A stretch of DNA of 64,000 nt from Linanthus parryae (Eukaryota > Streptophyta > Magnoliopsida > Ericales > Polemoniaceae), in assembly GCA_023055425.1 (NCBI GenBank), contig JALGPY010000004.1, positions 114,927,504-114,991,503 of the forward strand, given 5' to 3'. Shown in pieces: positions 9,317-19,929 of this stretch (position 1 is its first letter; every line of letters begins with the position of its first letter). Made by a program: the position numbers and the translations under genes. Under the pieces are notes generated by a model that saw nothing but the letters and a program-made list of their open reading frames with translations, searched no databases and had not been told where the DNA came from.

Positions 9317-10742
9317 TCACAGACACCTCCTTCTGGACCAACAAAATCCACCGCCTCTGCTCCGTCGACCGCAACGTCGATGAAGCCCTCCTTCTCCTCC
9401 ACCGCCTCCGCCTCCGCCTCCGCCTCCGCGGTTACAAACCCAACTCACTCAACCTCAGCAGCATCACCCACGGTCTCTGTCACTCCCACCGGTTCCTCAC
9501 CCACTCCGTCAACTCCGGTTCACTACCCGACGACCGGACCTGCAATGTCATCATCGATTCGAGAAACCCACATGCCACACTCCGCGTAGTTCATAGTTTG
9601 ATCTCCGAAAACCCTTGTTTTGTACCTTCCCTGTTAAATTACAATCGTCTCATGGCTGAAATCTGCCGTGTCTCTCGACCGATTGAAGCTCACAGGCTGT
9701 TTTACGATATGCTGAAAAGGGGTCACCGTCCGAATGCAGTTTCGTACACTACGCTTTTGAGTGGGTTCTGTAAATTTGGCGATTTGGGTTCTGCACAGAA
9801 GCTGTTCGACGAAATGACAGTGTGGGGGTGGAGCCGAATTCAGTGTTCTAATTTGTGGGTTTCTGCGTAGAAGGAATCAAATACAGTGTGAGGGCTTATC
9901 AGTTGTTTGAAGAAGGAATCAAATTTGGGTAAGTATACTTTCAAAGTTTTGGTAGAAGGTCTTTGCCGCGAAAAGGACCTCTGCAAGGCTAAGGAGTTTC
10001 TTCAAGTAATGTTAAAGAAGAAAGGCATAGACAGTACTAGGATTCATAACATCTATTTGAGAGCTCTCTGTCTCATGAATAACCCAACTGAGCTTCTGAA
10101 TGTCATTGTCTCATCAATGGGTTCTGCAAGATGGGTAGGATTGAAGAGTCTTTGAAAATACTCAACGATATGATTATGGGGAAGTTCAGTGCACCAGATG
10201 TTGTCAGTGGCTTATTAGTTGCTGGACAAGTAGACAAAGCATTAACTATATTGCAAGAAGTTATGCCTGAAAACGGTGTTTCCCCTGGTGTTGTGACTTA
10301 TAATGCAGTTCTCCGTGGACTATTTAAGCTAGATCAAGGACGTAAGGCGATGGTACACGATGATTGATGAGTGATGATGTTCAAATAGAGGAGGCTTGTG
10401 CGAGTCTAACCAAATAGAGGAGGCAAAGACGATGTGGAATGACGTGATTTGGCCTTCAAAGGTACATGATAATTATCTGTATGCAGCGATTCTTAAAGGG
10501 TCATGTCGTCTGGGAAAATTTGACGAGGCTTGTGATTTCCTTTATGAATTGGTTAGTAGCGGAGTTTCCCCTAATGTTGCGACATTCTGATTGATAAGGC
10601 TTGCATGTTGGGTATGAAGAGGAAAGCTTACGAGATATTAGGAGAAATGAAAAAGAATGGTTTAGCACCAGGTTCTGTAACTTGGAGGATTCTTGACAAA
10701 TTGCACAGAAATGCAAAGATAAAGTTCTGTGAAGACAATTAA
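9317..10742 (+). pseudogene. Decayed PPR gene (At3g18020-like), 5' end replaced by the MULE
   Basis: PPR proteins are helical-repeat RNA-binding factors of organelles. One frame is open from the MULE boundary (TDTSFWTNKIHRLCSV) through typical PPR units (NYNRLMAEICRVSRPIEAH, AVSYTTLLSGFCKFGDLGSA). It stops at TAG 9868-9870, has another stop about 20 bases on, then resumes in the same frame (YTFKVLVEGLCREKDL, TRIHNIYLRALCLMNNPTE). Frame changes follow near 10128, 10370 and 10590, ending with VTWRILDKLH. Compared with my memory of Arabidopsis At3g18020, the order is conserved but several repeats are missing after 9870. The MULE sits exactly at the 5' edge. Several stops and frameshifts make this a pseudogene. 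Confidence 0.85.
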
Positions 10743-11140
10743 AGTGTGTGGTCTCGGAAGGGTGTCCGGGAACTGCATATTTGTGAATTTAGACTACAAT
10801 GATTTCTACCCTTTTTCCGAATGTGAGGATCATGGCAAATTGGTCGCGTGTACTTGTATGATACAGAGGCCTTCAACCATCTGCCAAAGCCTCATGAAGT
10901 GACATGATAAAGTGGTAAGCTCTTGCAAATCATCTCTTTCCTTCTCTAACACCAGTTGTGATTGGTTAGATATTCAACTTTTACGCACGAAAGACGTAAA
11001 AGTGTCAGTTACGAAACTAAAAGCTGTAATAGTGTCTTTTACCCAATTCAAATCCCTTTTTCCTCCTTGTCTGATATGGGTGCAAGTGTGTTTATCCATG
11101 CATGAAGGAGTGAAAGTTTGATTGTATCTTTGTCTTCATA
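10743..11140 (+). other. Intergenic stretch with a possible coding relic
   Basis: No intact gene. A short codon-like piece at about 10730-10900 (VSGNCIFVNLDYNDFYPFS, then DTEAFNHLPKPHE in another frame) might be a remnant of a DUF295-type protein C-terminus. This is a weak impression only. Confidence 0.25.
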
Positions 11141-11462
11141 GAGTACCAATGTGGATGACATCTGGTTTTCTTTGTCTTCATTCCCACAACCAATCAAATG
11201 ATCTCTGTTGTAAAACCGTTACGATTGCTCACGCTTTCTTCGTCGATGGCATTTGTCCTTTTCCGGTTCGGCCAGTGTTTGATTCCAGTTCAGCTCCAGT
11301 GAACGTTATCATCAATCTTTCTTCACCAATCTCCAATCCCAGACGATGAACCCCTCACTAATTCTCCACACAGACAAATTGGGGTTTCTCTCCAAGGTCT
11401 TCTTCTAGGGTTTCATCTCAATCTCCACCAATTCTTCACAATTTCTCTCGCTCTCCGCTCCA
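11141..11462 (+). promoter_or_regulatory. Upstream region of the F-box gene, duplicated in inverse at 19430-19765
   Basis: Non-coding leader/promoter region of the F-box gene at 11463. The same sequence, about 80% similar by eye, occurs inverted upstream of the minus-strand F-box pseudogene (for example GTGGATGACAT, CGTCGA-GGCATTTGT and TTCCGGTTCGGC). This shows that the duplication included promoter sequence. Confidence 0.6.
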
Positions 11463-12626
11463 ATGGACATCTGGAATTCTGCTCCGGCCGACATCCTGAC
11501 GGCGATTGCTCGGAAACTGACCCTCACCGAACAACTCCTGTTCGGAGGTGTCTGCAGGCACTGGAGATCGGTGATATCTGACTACAAGAGATCCGTAGTC
11601 CGATCCGACACTCCGTGTCTTGTGATTCCGGGAAGCGACGGAACAAGGAGCAGAAACCGGCGACTACTATCATACCCAATGGAGAAGAACATCGACAAAG
11701 AGATGGATTTGCCATTGCTTTCGATCCCTGGGGAAGACGTGTGTCGCGGTTCGTCCCATGGATGGCTCGCCATGGTCACCGATGAGATGACCATGTATGT
11801 GAAAAACCCTTTCTCTGGTGCCAAAATTGATTTACCGTCTCTCCATCAGCTTGGTTTACCGGAGCCGCAGATGGCACAGTGGCACATTTCCAAGGTAATG
11901 TTGTCTTCCAGTCCTGACCCTGACCCGAGAAGAATATCCGAGTGTAAGGTTGTGGTTTTCTTTGGTCCGTTTTCGAAACTGGCTTTTTGCAGAACTGGAG
12001 ACGCGTTCTGGCTAGTTGTTGAGAGTCCCTTTGCATTGTCTTTCTCAGATGGAATATTCTTTAACGACACTTTATATGCTGTGCGCGAGGGTGGAGAAAT
12101 AGTTGTCGCAGACTTATGGGCTGATGAGCCAAGTTTGGCTGTATTCGGTAAGCCACCTCCCCTCTTTCAGATGTCCCAATCAGCAACAATGTACGTGGTA
12201 ATGTTATATGGTGAGCTGTTATTAATCTCGAGGAGTTTTAGTTTCAATGTCTGCCTCGAAGGTGACGGTGCTTGTTGCCCTGATGATGGTGTACGACCGT
12301 ATAAGACTAGTCACTTCAAAGTAGTCAAGCTAGACAGAGGAGGAAAGGAACCCACCTGGGTTGAGGTGAAGGATTTAAATGGCGGGGCAGTCTTTATAGG
12401 GATTAATCAGTCTTTTGCCTTGCAAAGCTCGGAATTAGTAGATGGCTACAAGGGGGATCGAATTTATTTTACAGATGACTATACCGAGGGTCATTGGCTT
12501 TTTGATGAATCGGGACATGATTTGGGGGTGTTCTATTTGAAGGACTCCGTCTTTGAACGGCTATGTTTTACAAGCTTGGAGTCAATGGAACCACCAGCAG
12601 TTTGGATTGCTCCAATGCCATGGTAG
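11463..12626 (+). CDS. F-box protein with DUF295 domain
   Basis: Complete 387-aa single-exon gene. Residues ~6-45 form the F-box (APADILTAIARKLTLTEQ, then VCRHWRSV), which binds SKP1 in SCF ubiquitin ligases. The rest is a DUF295 domain as in plant SKIP23-like F-box proteins, with family landmarks SSHGWLAMV, WVEVKDLNGGAVFIG, NQSFAL, YKGDRIYFTDD and a final VWIAPMPW. The start is the first ATG, in CAATGGAC, giving a full F-box. It is the best-preserved member of the cluster and the apparent source type of the inverted pseudogene at 18256-19428. The target protein is unknown. No break is seen. Confidence 0.9.
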   Translation: MDIWNSAPADILTAIARKLTLTEQLLFGGVCRHWRSVISDYKRSVVRSDTPCLVIPGSDGTRSRNRRLLSYPMEKNIDKEMDLPLLSIPGEDVCRGSSHGWLAMVTDEMTMYVKNPFSGAKIDLPSLHQLGLPEPQMAQWHISKVMLSSSPDPDPRRISECKVVVFFGPFSKLAFCRTGDAFWLVVESPFALSFSDGIFFNDTLYAVREGGEIVVADLWADEPSLAVFGKPPPLFQMSQSATMYVVMLYGELLLISRSFSFNVCLEGDGACCPDDGVRPYKTSHFKVVKLDRGGKEPTWVEVKDLNGGAVFIGINQSFALQSSELVDGYKGDRIYFTDDYTEGHWLFDESGHDLGVFYLKDSVFERLCFTSLESMEPPAVWIAPMPW

Positions 12627-14844
12627 ACTCTATCTCTATGACCCAGTGCCCGTGTTTGGACTGTCTTTATGATCATATGGTTTTGTTTGTTAAGTTTGAC
12701 TGTTTTGATTTGAACTTCGAGTTTTTAATGTTTACTTTACCTTTCGTTGAGTCTCCATTTACTTTCCGTCTACCTGTGCATGCTGACTTTTCCTTGAATT
12801 AGTTGAGTATTTGACTTGTTGCTGCTTGCTACCCTTCCACGGAACATGATATAGCATTCAAAATGAATGGGAGGGATCATTGATCCAAGGAATGAAGTTA
12901 ATCAGTCATTCGGTTGGAATGTGCTATTTCAGTTGAAATCTTGAATACATTTTATGCTCTCTGGTATATAGTGCTTGTGTACCTTTGCAAGAAAACTTCA
13001 TCAGCCAGGTCATAGGATGTTAGTGGCTGGTCAACAAGCTTGCAAGTTCGTTCCTTGTGGTGAAACATTTGAGAGTGGAATTTAAATGGAAGTTACCAGT
13101 GTTTTGAAAATTTCAAGTTATCTGCTAGGGGATGTGACATGGGTGAAAGGATGTGCTTCCTTTTTACATTTACAAACCGAAACTCCTGTCTCATGTTCTT
13201 CTTTCTCAAGAGGCTTCTGCTTTACTGAATGGGCTTTTTTTGTAAGACTTCACTGTTATCTTTTGATTCATATGGGTGTTCTTGCAAGCTGCAACTGTTT
13301 TGGTCTTGAAAAGATTTCACATTGCAACTGGTGTTAGGCTTCTTTGGTTAATCTTTTGCTTACAAGTTACATTTGATGGGATCAGACTTTTGATTCTTTC
13401 CGTAAGCTTAGCACCCCGCTACAAGATAATTTTTGGCATGTAATGCTCACATCGTACTCCAAAGTCGCAATGATTGAGAAATGGTAACGAAAAGAACACT
13501 CAGTAACACAACTACCAGTCTACCATGTTTTCCGATGTTTTTACGTCATAACCCTACCGTTTGTTCATAAGGTATTAGGATTATCCATATTGAACGGCGT
13601 GATGGATTTAAATTGTTTCATCGTGTCTAATTGAGAGAGATGGCGGAACACTCGCACTTGGTGACTTTCCATTCTAAAATGTCAAAAACACAGCTTAAGT
13701 ATTTATTATCAGTTTATCACATGGTATTCTTCTTTAATCAAAATTTTGTTTGTGTAGCAATTTGAAAGTTTTCCTTGTCCTTGGAGTCTTGGACCTATTT
13801 TAGATTCTTAATTCTCCCACCATCTTTCCTTGATTTTTGTCGTTGCTTTTTTCCCTCAAATCTTAGCTTTGTAATAATGTTAGGATCTTCAAAGCATAAT
13901 CTTAGCTTTGTAATAATGTTAGGATCTTCAAAGCATAATAAAATGACGTACGTGAACAACTTTTGGAGTCTCTGATGACCATCCCAATATCTCCTCTCTA
14001 CTCAAGTCAAGTTTGGTGGTTTGTTTTGTGGATAAATTTCCTACAGTTCTGTCTTTTTGAAGCCATCCGCTTACTCCTTTTAAGTTGTTAACTGCTGTCA
14101 TAGTGTCTATACCAAACCCACCTTCGTCTACAATTCCTTGTTTACCACATTCGACTTGGATCAAATCACTTTTCAAATATAAGGTGCATCCAAGGATCTG
14201 TGGTAAAATGACCTAACCACCTCAAACAATTTTCTCTCAATCTGTCTTCTATTGATGCAAATTCTTGGTTCTTCCTACATGTTAATGCATCCTCCTTGCT
14301 GTACTATATGAAAATTCCTCCTTGCTACTAGATGAAATGAGACTACTGTAGGACATTGACATGGACAAATACAATGAACATTCCTTGGACATTAAAAACA
14401 TGGTTTGCGTGACACATTTGTCATTTGTCATGCCATTTAACAAACATTTTTTATATTTACCAACAATTCCTTAAGAAGCTCACTTAAGCCTGAACTCATG
14501 TTTAGAAATATACTAGGATTATACTCATCGCAAATGCGACATTTACGGTACATGTTTGACCTATTTAGACATGAAATAACTAGCCCCGAGCAAGAACTAG
14601 AACTAACCATTTTTTACCGAAACAGACACTGTATGCTTAATGCATGTCAACAGTGTTCTTTTATTGGATGGAGCTTATAGATAGTTAGAATACGCGGCTA
14701 GCTAAATATGTCACATAACTCTTAACATTCGAATCTTAGATTGTTCTCTGCATTAATTATCTTCTTATTACAGCCCCCTCCTAATATAATTACTAAAAAA
14801 TCTATGCTAAAGGAAATTCCCATTATGAATAAAAGCTGGCACCC
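12627..14844 (+). other. Downstream flank of the F-box gene, shared with 19930-20850
   Basis: No gene found. Blocks here recur in the same order at about 19930-20850, for example GGTTTTGTTTGTTAAGTTTGACTG, GTTGCTGCTTGCTACC, ATGATATAGCATTC and GATCATTGAT. It is therefore one copy of a segmental duplication. A direct tandem duplication at 13861-13938 is listed separately. Confidence 0.65.
13861..13938. repeat. 39-bp direct tandem duplication
   Basis: Two exact copies of a 39-base unit beginning TCTTAGCTTTGTAATAATG, at 13861-13899 and 13900-13938. The match is exact, so it is probably recent. Confidence 0.92.
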
Positions 14845-14934
14845 GTTGCGGATAAAAACTATCAAGACAGTATTGGTCGCGATATATGTAGTACTAGCTA
14901 TGAGCACGTGCATTGCACGTGGTATTTTATCTAG
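14845..14934 (+). mobile_element. Helitron-like 3' end
   Basis: A perfect 7-bp stem (CACGTGC 14905-14911, GCACGTG 14915-14921) with a 3-base loop is followed after nine bases by CTAG (14931-14934) and then T. This is the layout of Helitron 3' termini, which insert between A and T. The 5' TC end was not located, so the start given here is only where the sequence stops matching the paralogous region. Non-autonomous if real. Confidence 0.4.
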
Positions 14935-15581
14935 TATAAGATAAATTATATTGATGTTCTCTATAACAATACTATCAAATAAGACTAAAGACAAGAACAA
15001 CTTAAAAATTCTTTTCGAAATCGGGAATAAAAAGTGAAGACATGAATTACTATATTATTTCAAATTTGAACAATGCTTTGTTTTTTCTTCACATTAATAC
15101 TCTAATCGGAAATTAAGTTAGAAATGAAATTCAATTAAAGCATAATTGACACAAGAATAATCTTCCTAGGATGAAAATGCCTCTGGGGACAGTTGTGTCG
15201 TTCTCCACTTAAGTTGGACAGTGCAGACCGCTTATGTCTAGCGAACGCCTCCATTGTGTGTTGTAGTCTCAAATAGGAAAGTATATGTGAAGAATTCTCT
15301 GAAAAAGGTAACATGTATTGGAACGAAAGGAGGGCGAGAGAGAGTTGGAAAAAGGCAACGTGTATCGGGTAGTCAAGACTCCTTTTTATAATGGCTAAGA
15401 TACCCATTCGAAAAAGCACAAACTAAATAGTCACAACTATTAGGATTTTACATGTAGTTACGTTTACATTTTAAATTTCATTGTAATTCGAATAGTCATA
15501 ACTGTTTGGGTATGGTAAAGAGACCCCTTTGAAAAGACAAACTGAATAGGCACAACTATTCAAGTTTTAAACTAAATTAAA
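14935..15581. other. Insert-only sequence with no recognised gene
   Basis: AT-rich sequence absent from the paralogous block near 20840. Nothing coding or structured was recognised. It may belong to the same insertion as the Helitron-like end. Confidence 0.3.
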
Positions 15582-15705
15582 GTTAACTTTTACATGCAAA
15601 TGGGTGCTAGCTCAAGTGGTAGAGCGCTTAAAAGCCCCTGCATGAGGTCCCGGGTTCAAACCCGGTAGACGACAAACAGGTCTTTCTAAAAAAGGGTTAA
15701 CTTTT
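15582..15705 (+). mobile_element. tRNA-derived SINE with 10-bp target duplication
   Basis: Flanked by GTTAACTTTT at 15582-15591 and 15696-15705. The head GGGTGCTAGCTCAAGTGGTAG contains a pol III A box and GGGTTCAAACCC a B box, spaced as in a tRNA, followed by a short tail. The arms corresponding to the acceptor stem do not pair, so this is a SINE head and not a tRNA gene. The body is about 104 bp and encodes no protein. Confidence 0.7.
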
Positions 15706-16059
15706 TTGCGTTACAATTCAAATTTGGCACAACTATTCTGGCATCAATCATATATGACGGTAAATCTGTCAATTTGGCAGGGGTAATTAGAGAAACTAAG
15801 AAAAAGCTTCGACACATTTAGAGAGTAACATAGGTATCACGAAAAACTTAACACTCAAACCAGAAACTGTTCTCTGTTTCTCATTTATTATATTCTTATT
15901 AGCTCAAAACAAAGCGCCTTAAACATTTTCCATTCGAGTCAAATTCAACTCGCTCCAATCCTAATAATAATTGTACGTCGTTCCAAAAGAAAGGAAATAC
16001 AATGTAACCGGTGTCTCCCGGTTCATGTGCGTCTCCCTCTGAGAAAATAAAAAATCTGT
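15706..16059. other. Upstream region of F-box pseudogene, shared with 20770-20990
   Basis: From about 15837 the sequence matches the second copy (ACACTCAAACCAGAAACTGTTCTCTG against ACACTCAGCCCAGAGATTGTTCTCTG). No gene is present. Confidence 0.5.
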
Positions 16060-16560
16060 ATGGCATTTTGGATTGATATTCGCAGAAACATATGGCATCA
16101 AATGCCTTTTACTGGCGTCTGTACGGAGTGGAGATCAATAGTCCTTGAATACCCAATCATCAAGATCCCGATCCACATTCTAAGTGTAATTGTTCTGGTA
16201 GCTTACCCATATGGGAAAATAGCCTTTGATTTGCCTGTCCTATCTGTTTCTATGGAAGTTTATGTCGGGGTTCATGCCAGGTTGCCTTATGGCTGGCAAA
16301 GGTGCAAATCATGGATGTTTACTTGCGCAAACTCTCTTACCCGTGTCCGAATTGAACTCTTACCACGATTACCAACTGTTAAGTAGAGAAGGCATTGTTA
16401 TCAACAAGTTCTTCACAAACAGTCTCAACAGTCTCAGATAGCTTGATAGTGGTTTTCTATGGCTTTTTGTAGATTTGCAGACAAGTACTGGAAGTTTGTA
16501 GATGGTATGTGGCGAATGGCATATTCTATAAGGAAGAAACATGGATTTTGCAAAACATAA
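16060..16560 (+). pseudogene. F-box/DUF295 pseudogene (copy 1 of a duplicated pair)
   Basis: Starts with MAFWIDIRRNIW, then skips most of the F-box and continues with MPFTGVCTEWRSIVLEY and IKIPIHIL, the end of the F-box and the linker seen in intact relatives. Pieces of DUF295 follow in shifting frames (FDLPVLSVS; a degenerate HARLPYGWQ for the usual SHQGWLVM; RIELLPRLP). A stop (TAA) at about 16382 and later stops end every frame. A related, equally decayed copy lies at 21060-21560, so the pair was duplicated together with its flanks. Not functional. Confidence 0.72.
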
Positions 16561-17494
16561 TCATTATAAACTCTATCTGGTCATATTTTTCCTAATTCCT
16601 CATTTGCTAATATCTTTTAACAATATTTGCGGAACTTCTGAGGCATCTTTCTGGCATAGCCACTGGCTGGCCCCCGTTTGCAGTGGTACATTATCCGTAA
16701 ATGCTTAAAGAATGGTGGATCTTGTAGATCGAATCATCTAACTTCAATTTTCAGACACTTGTATCTGTATCTTTTGTGATGACCCTCTCAGGATTTGGTG
16801 AATGTCATTGATTTTGGACTGATCTGGATTTAGTCTGTATATAGTTGAGTGGTTAATCTGCGAAGCTGTAGTTTGATGGATGACCTGGTTGCTGCATGTT
16901 AGAGTTCTTGTATTGTGATCGGTTTTGGTCGATTTTCTTGGTGATTTCCCATAATTAATTTCACAACATTTTATTTTATTTTCTTTGAATTCATTGGAAC
17001 ATCTTTACTTAGCGTGATGTGTTCTTGATCTAGATAACCTGTCAATAGTGTAATTCATCTTTACTTAGCTTGTTAATTTTTTTATTGTTAATGAAGTAAA
17101 ATTCTCTTTCATCAAATTGCAATCACATTTAACTGCCTTTGATCAATTTCTGATTCCGTCTTCATTTACATGTATTCAGTCTTTTGTTTCTGATGGAATA
17201 ATTAAGAATTATGACGATGGTGTGTTTCCTTCCATTATTGTGTAGGGTAATCGTATTGTATTTCCAACGGGAGGGGGAGGATGCTGCTGGAGCTGCTTTT
17301 GTTAGTCTGGTTCTGCTTGAGCGCATAGATTCAGCAAACAAACAAACATTGCATCCCTTGGTTTGTCCATGTGAGGAAATTACTATATATAAACACCTTT
17401 TTTGGCACCCAGATCTGGAAATTTTCATCCACGGGCCTTTATAGCTACACAAAAGAGTTTCCTTTCTGTCCAAGTTAGCCTTGACATAACTTTT
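16561..17494. other. Non-coding flank, shared with 21580-22360
   Basis: No gene. It aligns by eye with the second block (TCTTTCTGGCATAGCCACTGGCTGG against TTTTTCTAGCAAATCCTCTGGTTGG; ATTATTGTGTAGGGTAAT against ATTGTTGTGTAGGCAAAT). It marks the right part of the duplicated unit. Confidence 0.55.
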
Positions 17495-18255
17495 GTATTC
17501 AGATCTGGAAATTTTCCCTTCTCAACTCCAGAAACTTACCACTGAGCAGCTTTTCCCATACCCTTACTGCCATTTTTGGCCATTTTTTGAAGGTATGAGT
17601 TTCAGCTTCTTTGCTGAAACCGCACATTCGGCATTCTTCTTGAGTTACAATTCCTCTCTTAAAGAGGTTAGAAGAGGTTGGTCATGTGATAACCACGCCG
17701 AACAAGGTATTCCTGGCAGAGAGCCTCAAATCAGTCCCAGGAATTCCTTTCTTTTCAATCACGTGGGAAAACATCTCCTGCTCCTGTCTTCTTGAGTCTA
17801 CATGCTACTTCGTACACCATTTTCACTGAATAATGACATCTTTCGTCAAAAGGCCAGATGATTTTTTCTTCTTGGGGATATTTAGGTAGAGGAATCTGTT
17901 TCAACTGCGAGTTAACAGATTCGCTTCTCTGACTGCAGGTCCATCCCATTGGTAGACAATGATCTTGATATACTGCAGTAGATGACCCGTTTCCTACGCT
18001 CCGATGTATTCCTTGTTTAAAGACTTCTGGTCCCGCAAGAATACTGCACCAAGCATATGAACTCCCAAGCTTGAAACAGCAAAAATCCTTGAAACCATGT
18101 CCTCCATCCCCTCTCATCGCCTTTAATTTCTTGCGATCCACAATTAGCGCTCAGAATTTGACCCCACCATATTCTGCCCATCAGTGACTCAATCTTTCGA
18201 CGCAGGCTTTGTGGAAACAAGAAGCAGGTCATTGCATAGCTTGGCACCTCTTTTT
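17495..18255 (-). mobile_element. LINE (non-LTR retrotransposon) 3' fragment
   Basis: Minus-strand remnant of a plant LINE ORF2 downstream of the reverse transcriptase. The order is YAMTCFLFPQSL...IESLMGRIWWGQ, then GGHGFKDFCCFKLG, YAWCSILAGPEVFKQGIHRSVGNG, then WPFDERCHYSVKMVYE and a zf-RVT segment (LFKRGIVTQEECRMCG, KEAETHTFKKW). Several frame changes and stops break it. It abuts the 3' end of the F-box pseudogene at about 18255. The reverse transcriptase core is missing. Confidence 0.8.
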
Positions 18256-19428
18256 CTTTAAATCAAACACCCCCTTGTAGCCCTTTGGGTTGACTATCGA
18301 GAACATCTCCAGTGATACATTATTTTCAATAATGCTTTGAACTGCTAAGGTGCATTTGTTCACATCAAACACCCCCAAATCATGTCCCGATTCACCTAAA
18401 AGCCAATGTCCCTCGGTATAGTCATCTGTAAAATAAATCCGATCCCCCTTGTAGCCCTCTACTAATTCCTAGCTTTGTACGGCAAAAGACTGATTAATCC
18501 CAATAAAGGCTGCCCGCCATTTAAATCCTTCACCTCAACCCAGGTTCGTTCCTTTCCTCCTCTGTGTAGCTTGACTACTTTGAAGTGACTAGTCTTATAC
18601 AGTCGTAGACCATTATCAGAGCAATAATTGCCGTCACCTTTGAGGCCGACCTTGAAACAAAAACTCCTCGAGATTAGTAATAGCTCACCATGTAACGTTA
18701 CCAAGTATATTGTTACTTATTGGGGCATCTGAAAAAGAAGAGATGGCTTACCGAGTACAGCCAAACTTGGCTCATCAGCCCATAAGTTTGTTACAACTAC
18801 TTCTCCACCGCCACGCACAGTATATAACGTGTCCTTAAAGAATATTCCATCTGAGTAAAACAATGCGACGGGACTCTCAACAACTATCCAGAATGCGTCT
18901 CCGGTTATGCAAAATGCCAATTTCGAAAATGGACCAAAGAAAACCCCAACTTTACACTCTGATCTTCTTCTCGGGTCAGGAATGGCAGATAGTATTACCT
19001 TGGAAATGTGTCACTGGACCATCCGGGGTTCTGGTAAACCAAGCTGATGGAGGGACGGCAGATCAATTCTGGCACCGGAGAAAGGGTTCTTCAGATACAT
19101 GGTCATCTTGGTGACCATGGCGAGCCATCCATGGGACAAACCGCAACACACGCCTTTTTCCAGGGGTTGACAGTAATAGCAAATCCATCTCTTTATCGAC
19201 GTTCTTGTCCATTGGGTATGCTAGTAGTCGCCGGTTTCGGCTCCTGGTGCCCTCGCTTCCCGGAATCACAAGATACGGGGTGTCAAATCGGACTGCGGAT
19301 CTCTTGTAGTCAGATACCACCGATCTCCAGTACCTGGAGGCACCTCCGAACGGATTTTGTTCAGTGAGGGTCAATTTCTGAGCAATCGCCGTCAGAATAT
19401 CGGCGGGAGCAGAACCCAAGATCTCCAT
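18256..19428 (-). pseudogene. F-box/DUF295 pseudogene, inverted copy of the 11463 gene
   Basis: Reads MEILGSAPADILTAIAQKLT from 19428 and stays collinear with the 11463-12626 protein: FDTPYLVIPGSEGTRSRN, then after a frameshift near 19150 FCITGDAFWIVVESP, GEVVVTNLWADEPSLAV, a stop near 18718, then LHGELLLISRSFCFKVGLKG and ERTWVEVKDLNGG. A frame change near 18510 follows, and the tail YKGDRIYFTDDYTEGHWL remains readable. At least two frameshifts and two stops are visible. Divergence from the intact gene is modest, so the duplication is fairly young. The LINE fragment lies directly at its 3' end. Confidence 0.85.
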
Positions 19429-19765
19429 TCGAGTGGAGAGCGAGAGAATTTGTGAAGGGGTGGAGATTGAGATAAAACCCTAGAATCGCTTGAAGAGAAT
19501 CCCCAATTCGTCTGTGTGGAGAATTGGTGAACGTGTTCATCGTCTGGGTGGTGGTGGTGAGAAAAGACTGATGATATCATTCGTTGGAGTCGTACTGGAA
19601 CCAACACTCGCCGAACCAGAAGAGAACAAATGTCGTCGACGAACAATGCTTTAGTAATTGTAACGGTTACTACAGAAACTTCATTGGTTGGTTGCGGGAA
19701 TGAAAACAAAGAGAACAAATGTCATCCACTTTGGAACCGTATGACTACCTATGAAGATAATATAG
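19429..19765 (-). other. Inverted copy of the F-box gene upstream region
   Basis: On the minus strand this matches 11141-11462 (TTTTCATTCCCGCAACCAA, CGACGACATTTGTTCTC). The inverted duplication therefore spans promoter plus gene. Confidence 0.6.
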
Positions 19766-19870
19766 CCTCTGAAATGTTCCACTTGGACATCTGCGATTCT
19801 AGTAAACAAGATGAGTGAACAACGGCAGATCACTTCTAGGGCGACAGGGTTGTGCCGAAACCCACCAGCT
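19766..19870 (-). pseudogene. Small extra F-box/DUF295 relic
   Basis: On the plus strand GAAATGTTCCACTTGGACAT and GGCAGATCACTTCTAGGGCGACAGGG resemble the minus-strand DUF295 region at 19000-19080 (GAAATGTGTCACTGGACCAT, GGCAGATCAATTCTGGCACCGG). It is a short third fragment of the same gene type next to the inverted copy. No open frame. Confidence 0.5.
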
Positions 19871-19929
19871 GTATGAATTACTTCATCGCCAAGGTAGCAC
19901 TCTAACTCTGCCATAATTCCAGTTATTAT

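Larger units (their letters stand above)
3001..9325 (+). mobile_element. Complete autonomous MULE (Mutator-like element) with 9-bp target duplication
   Basis: The element runs from 3010 to 9316 (6307 bp) and is flanked by the perfect 9-bp direct repeat TCACAGACA (3001-3009 and 9317-9325), the target-site size of Mutator elements. Its ends are imperfect terminal inverted repeats: left GGGGCAATTGG..., right (reversed) GAAAGAATTGG..., sharing GAATTGGTCTTTGAAAAATACC. Inside lie a MuDR-type transposase gene (5441-7918), a second acidic frame (8462-8857) and several repeat arrays near both ends. An intact transposase and clean ends suggest a recent, possibly active insertion. The empty site would have been inside the PPR-derived sequence that continues at 9326. 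Confidence 0.93.

Noticed and set aside
15600..15675. tRNA-like sequence with A and B boxes
   Set aside because: The acceptor arms do not pair and the anticodon arm is irregular. Flanking 10-bp repeats fit a SINE better.
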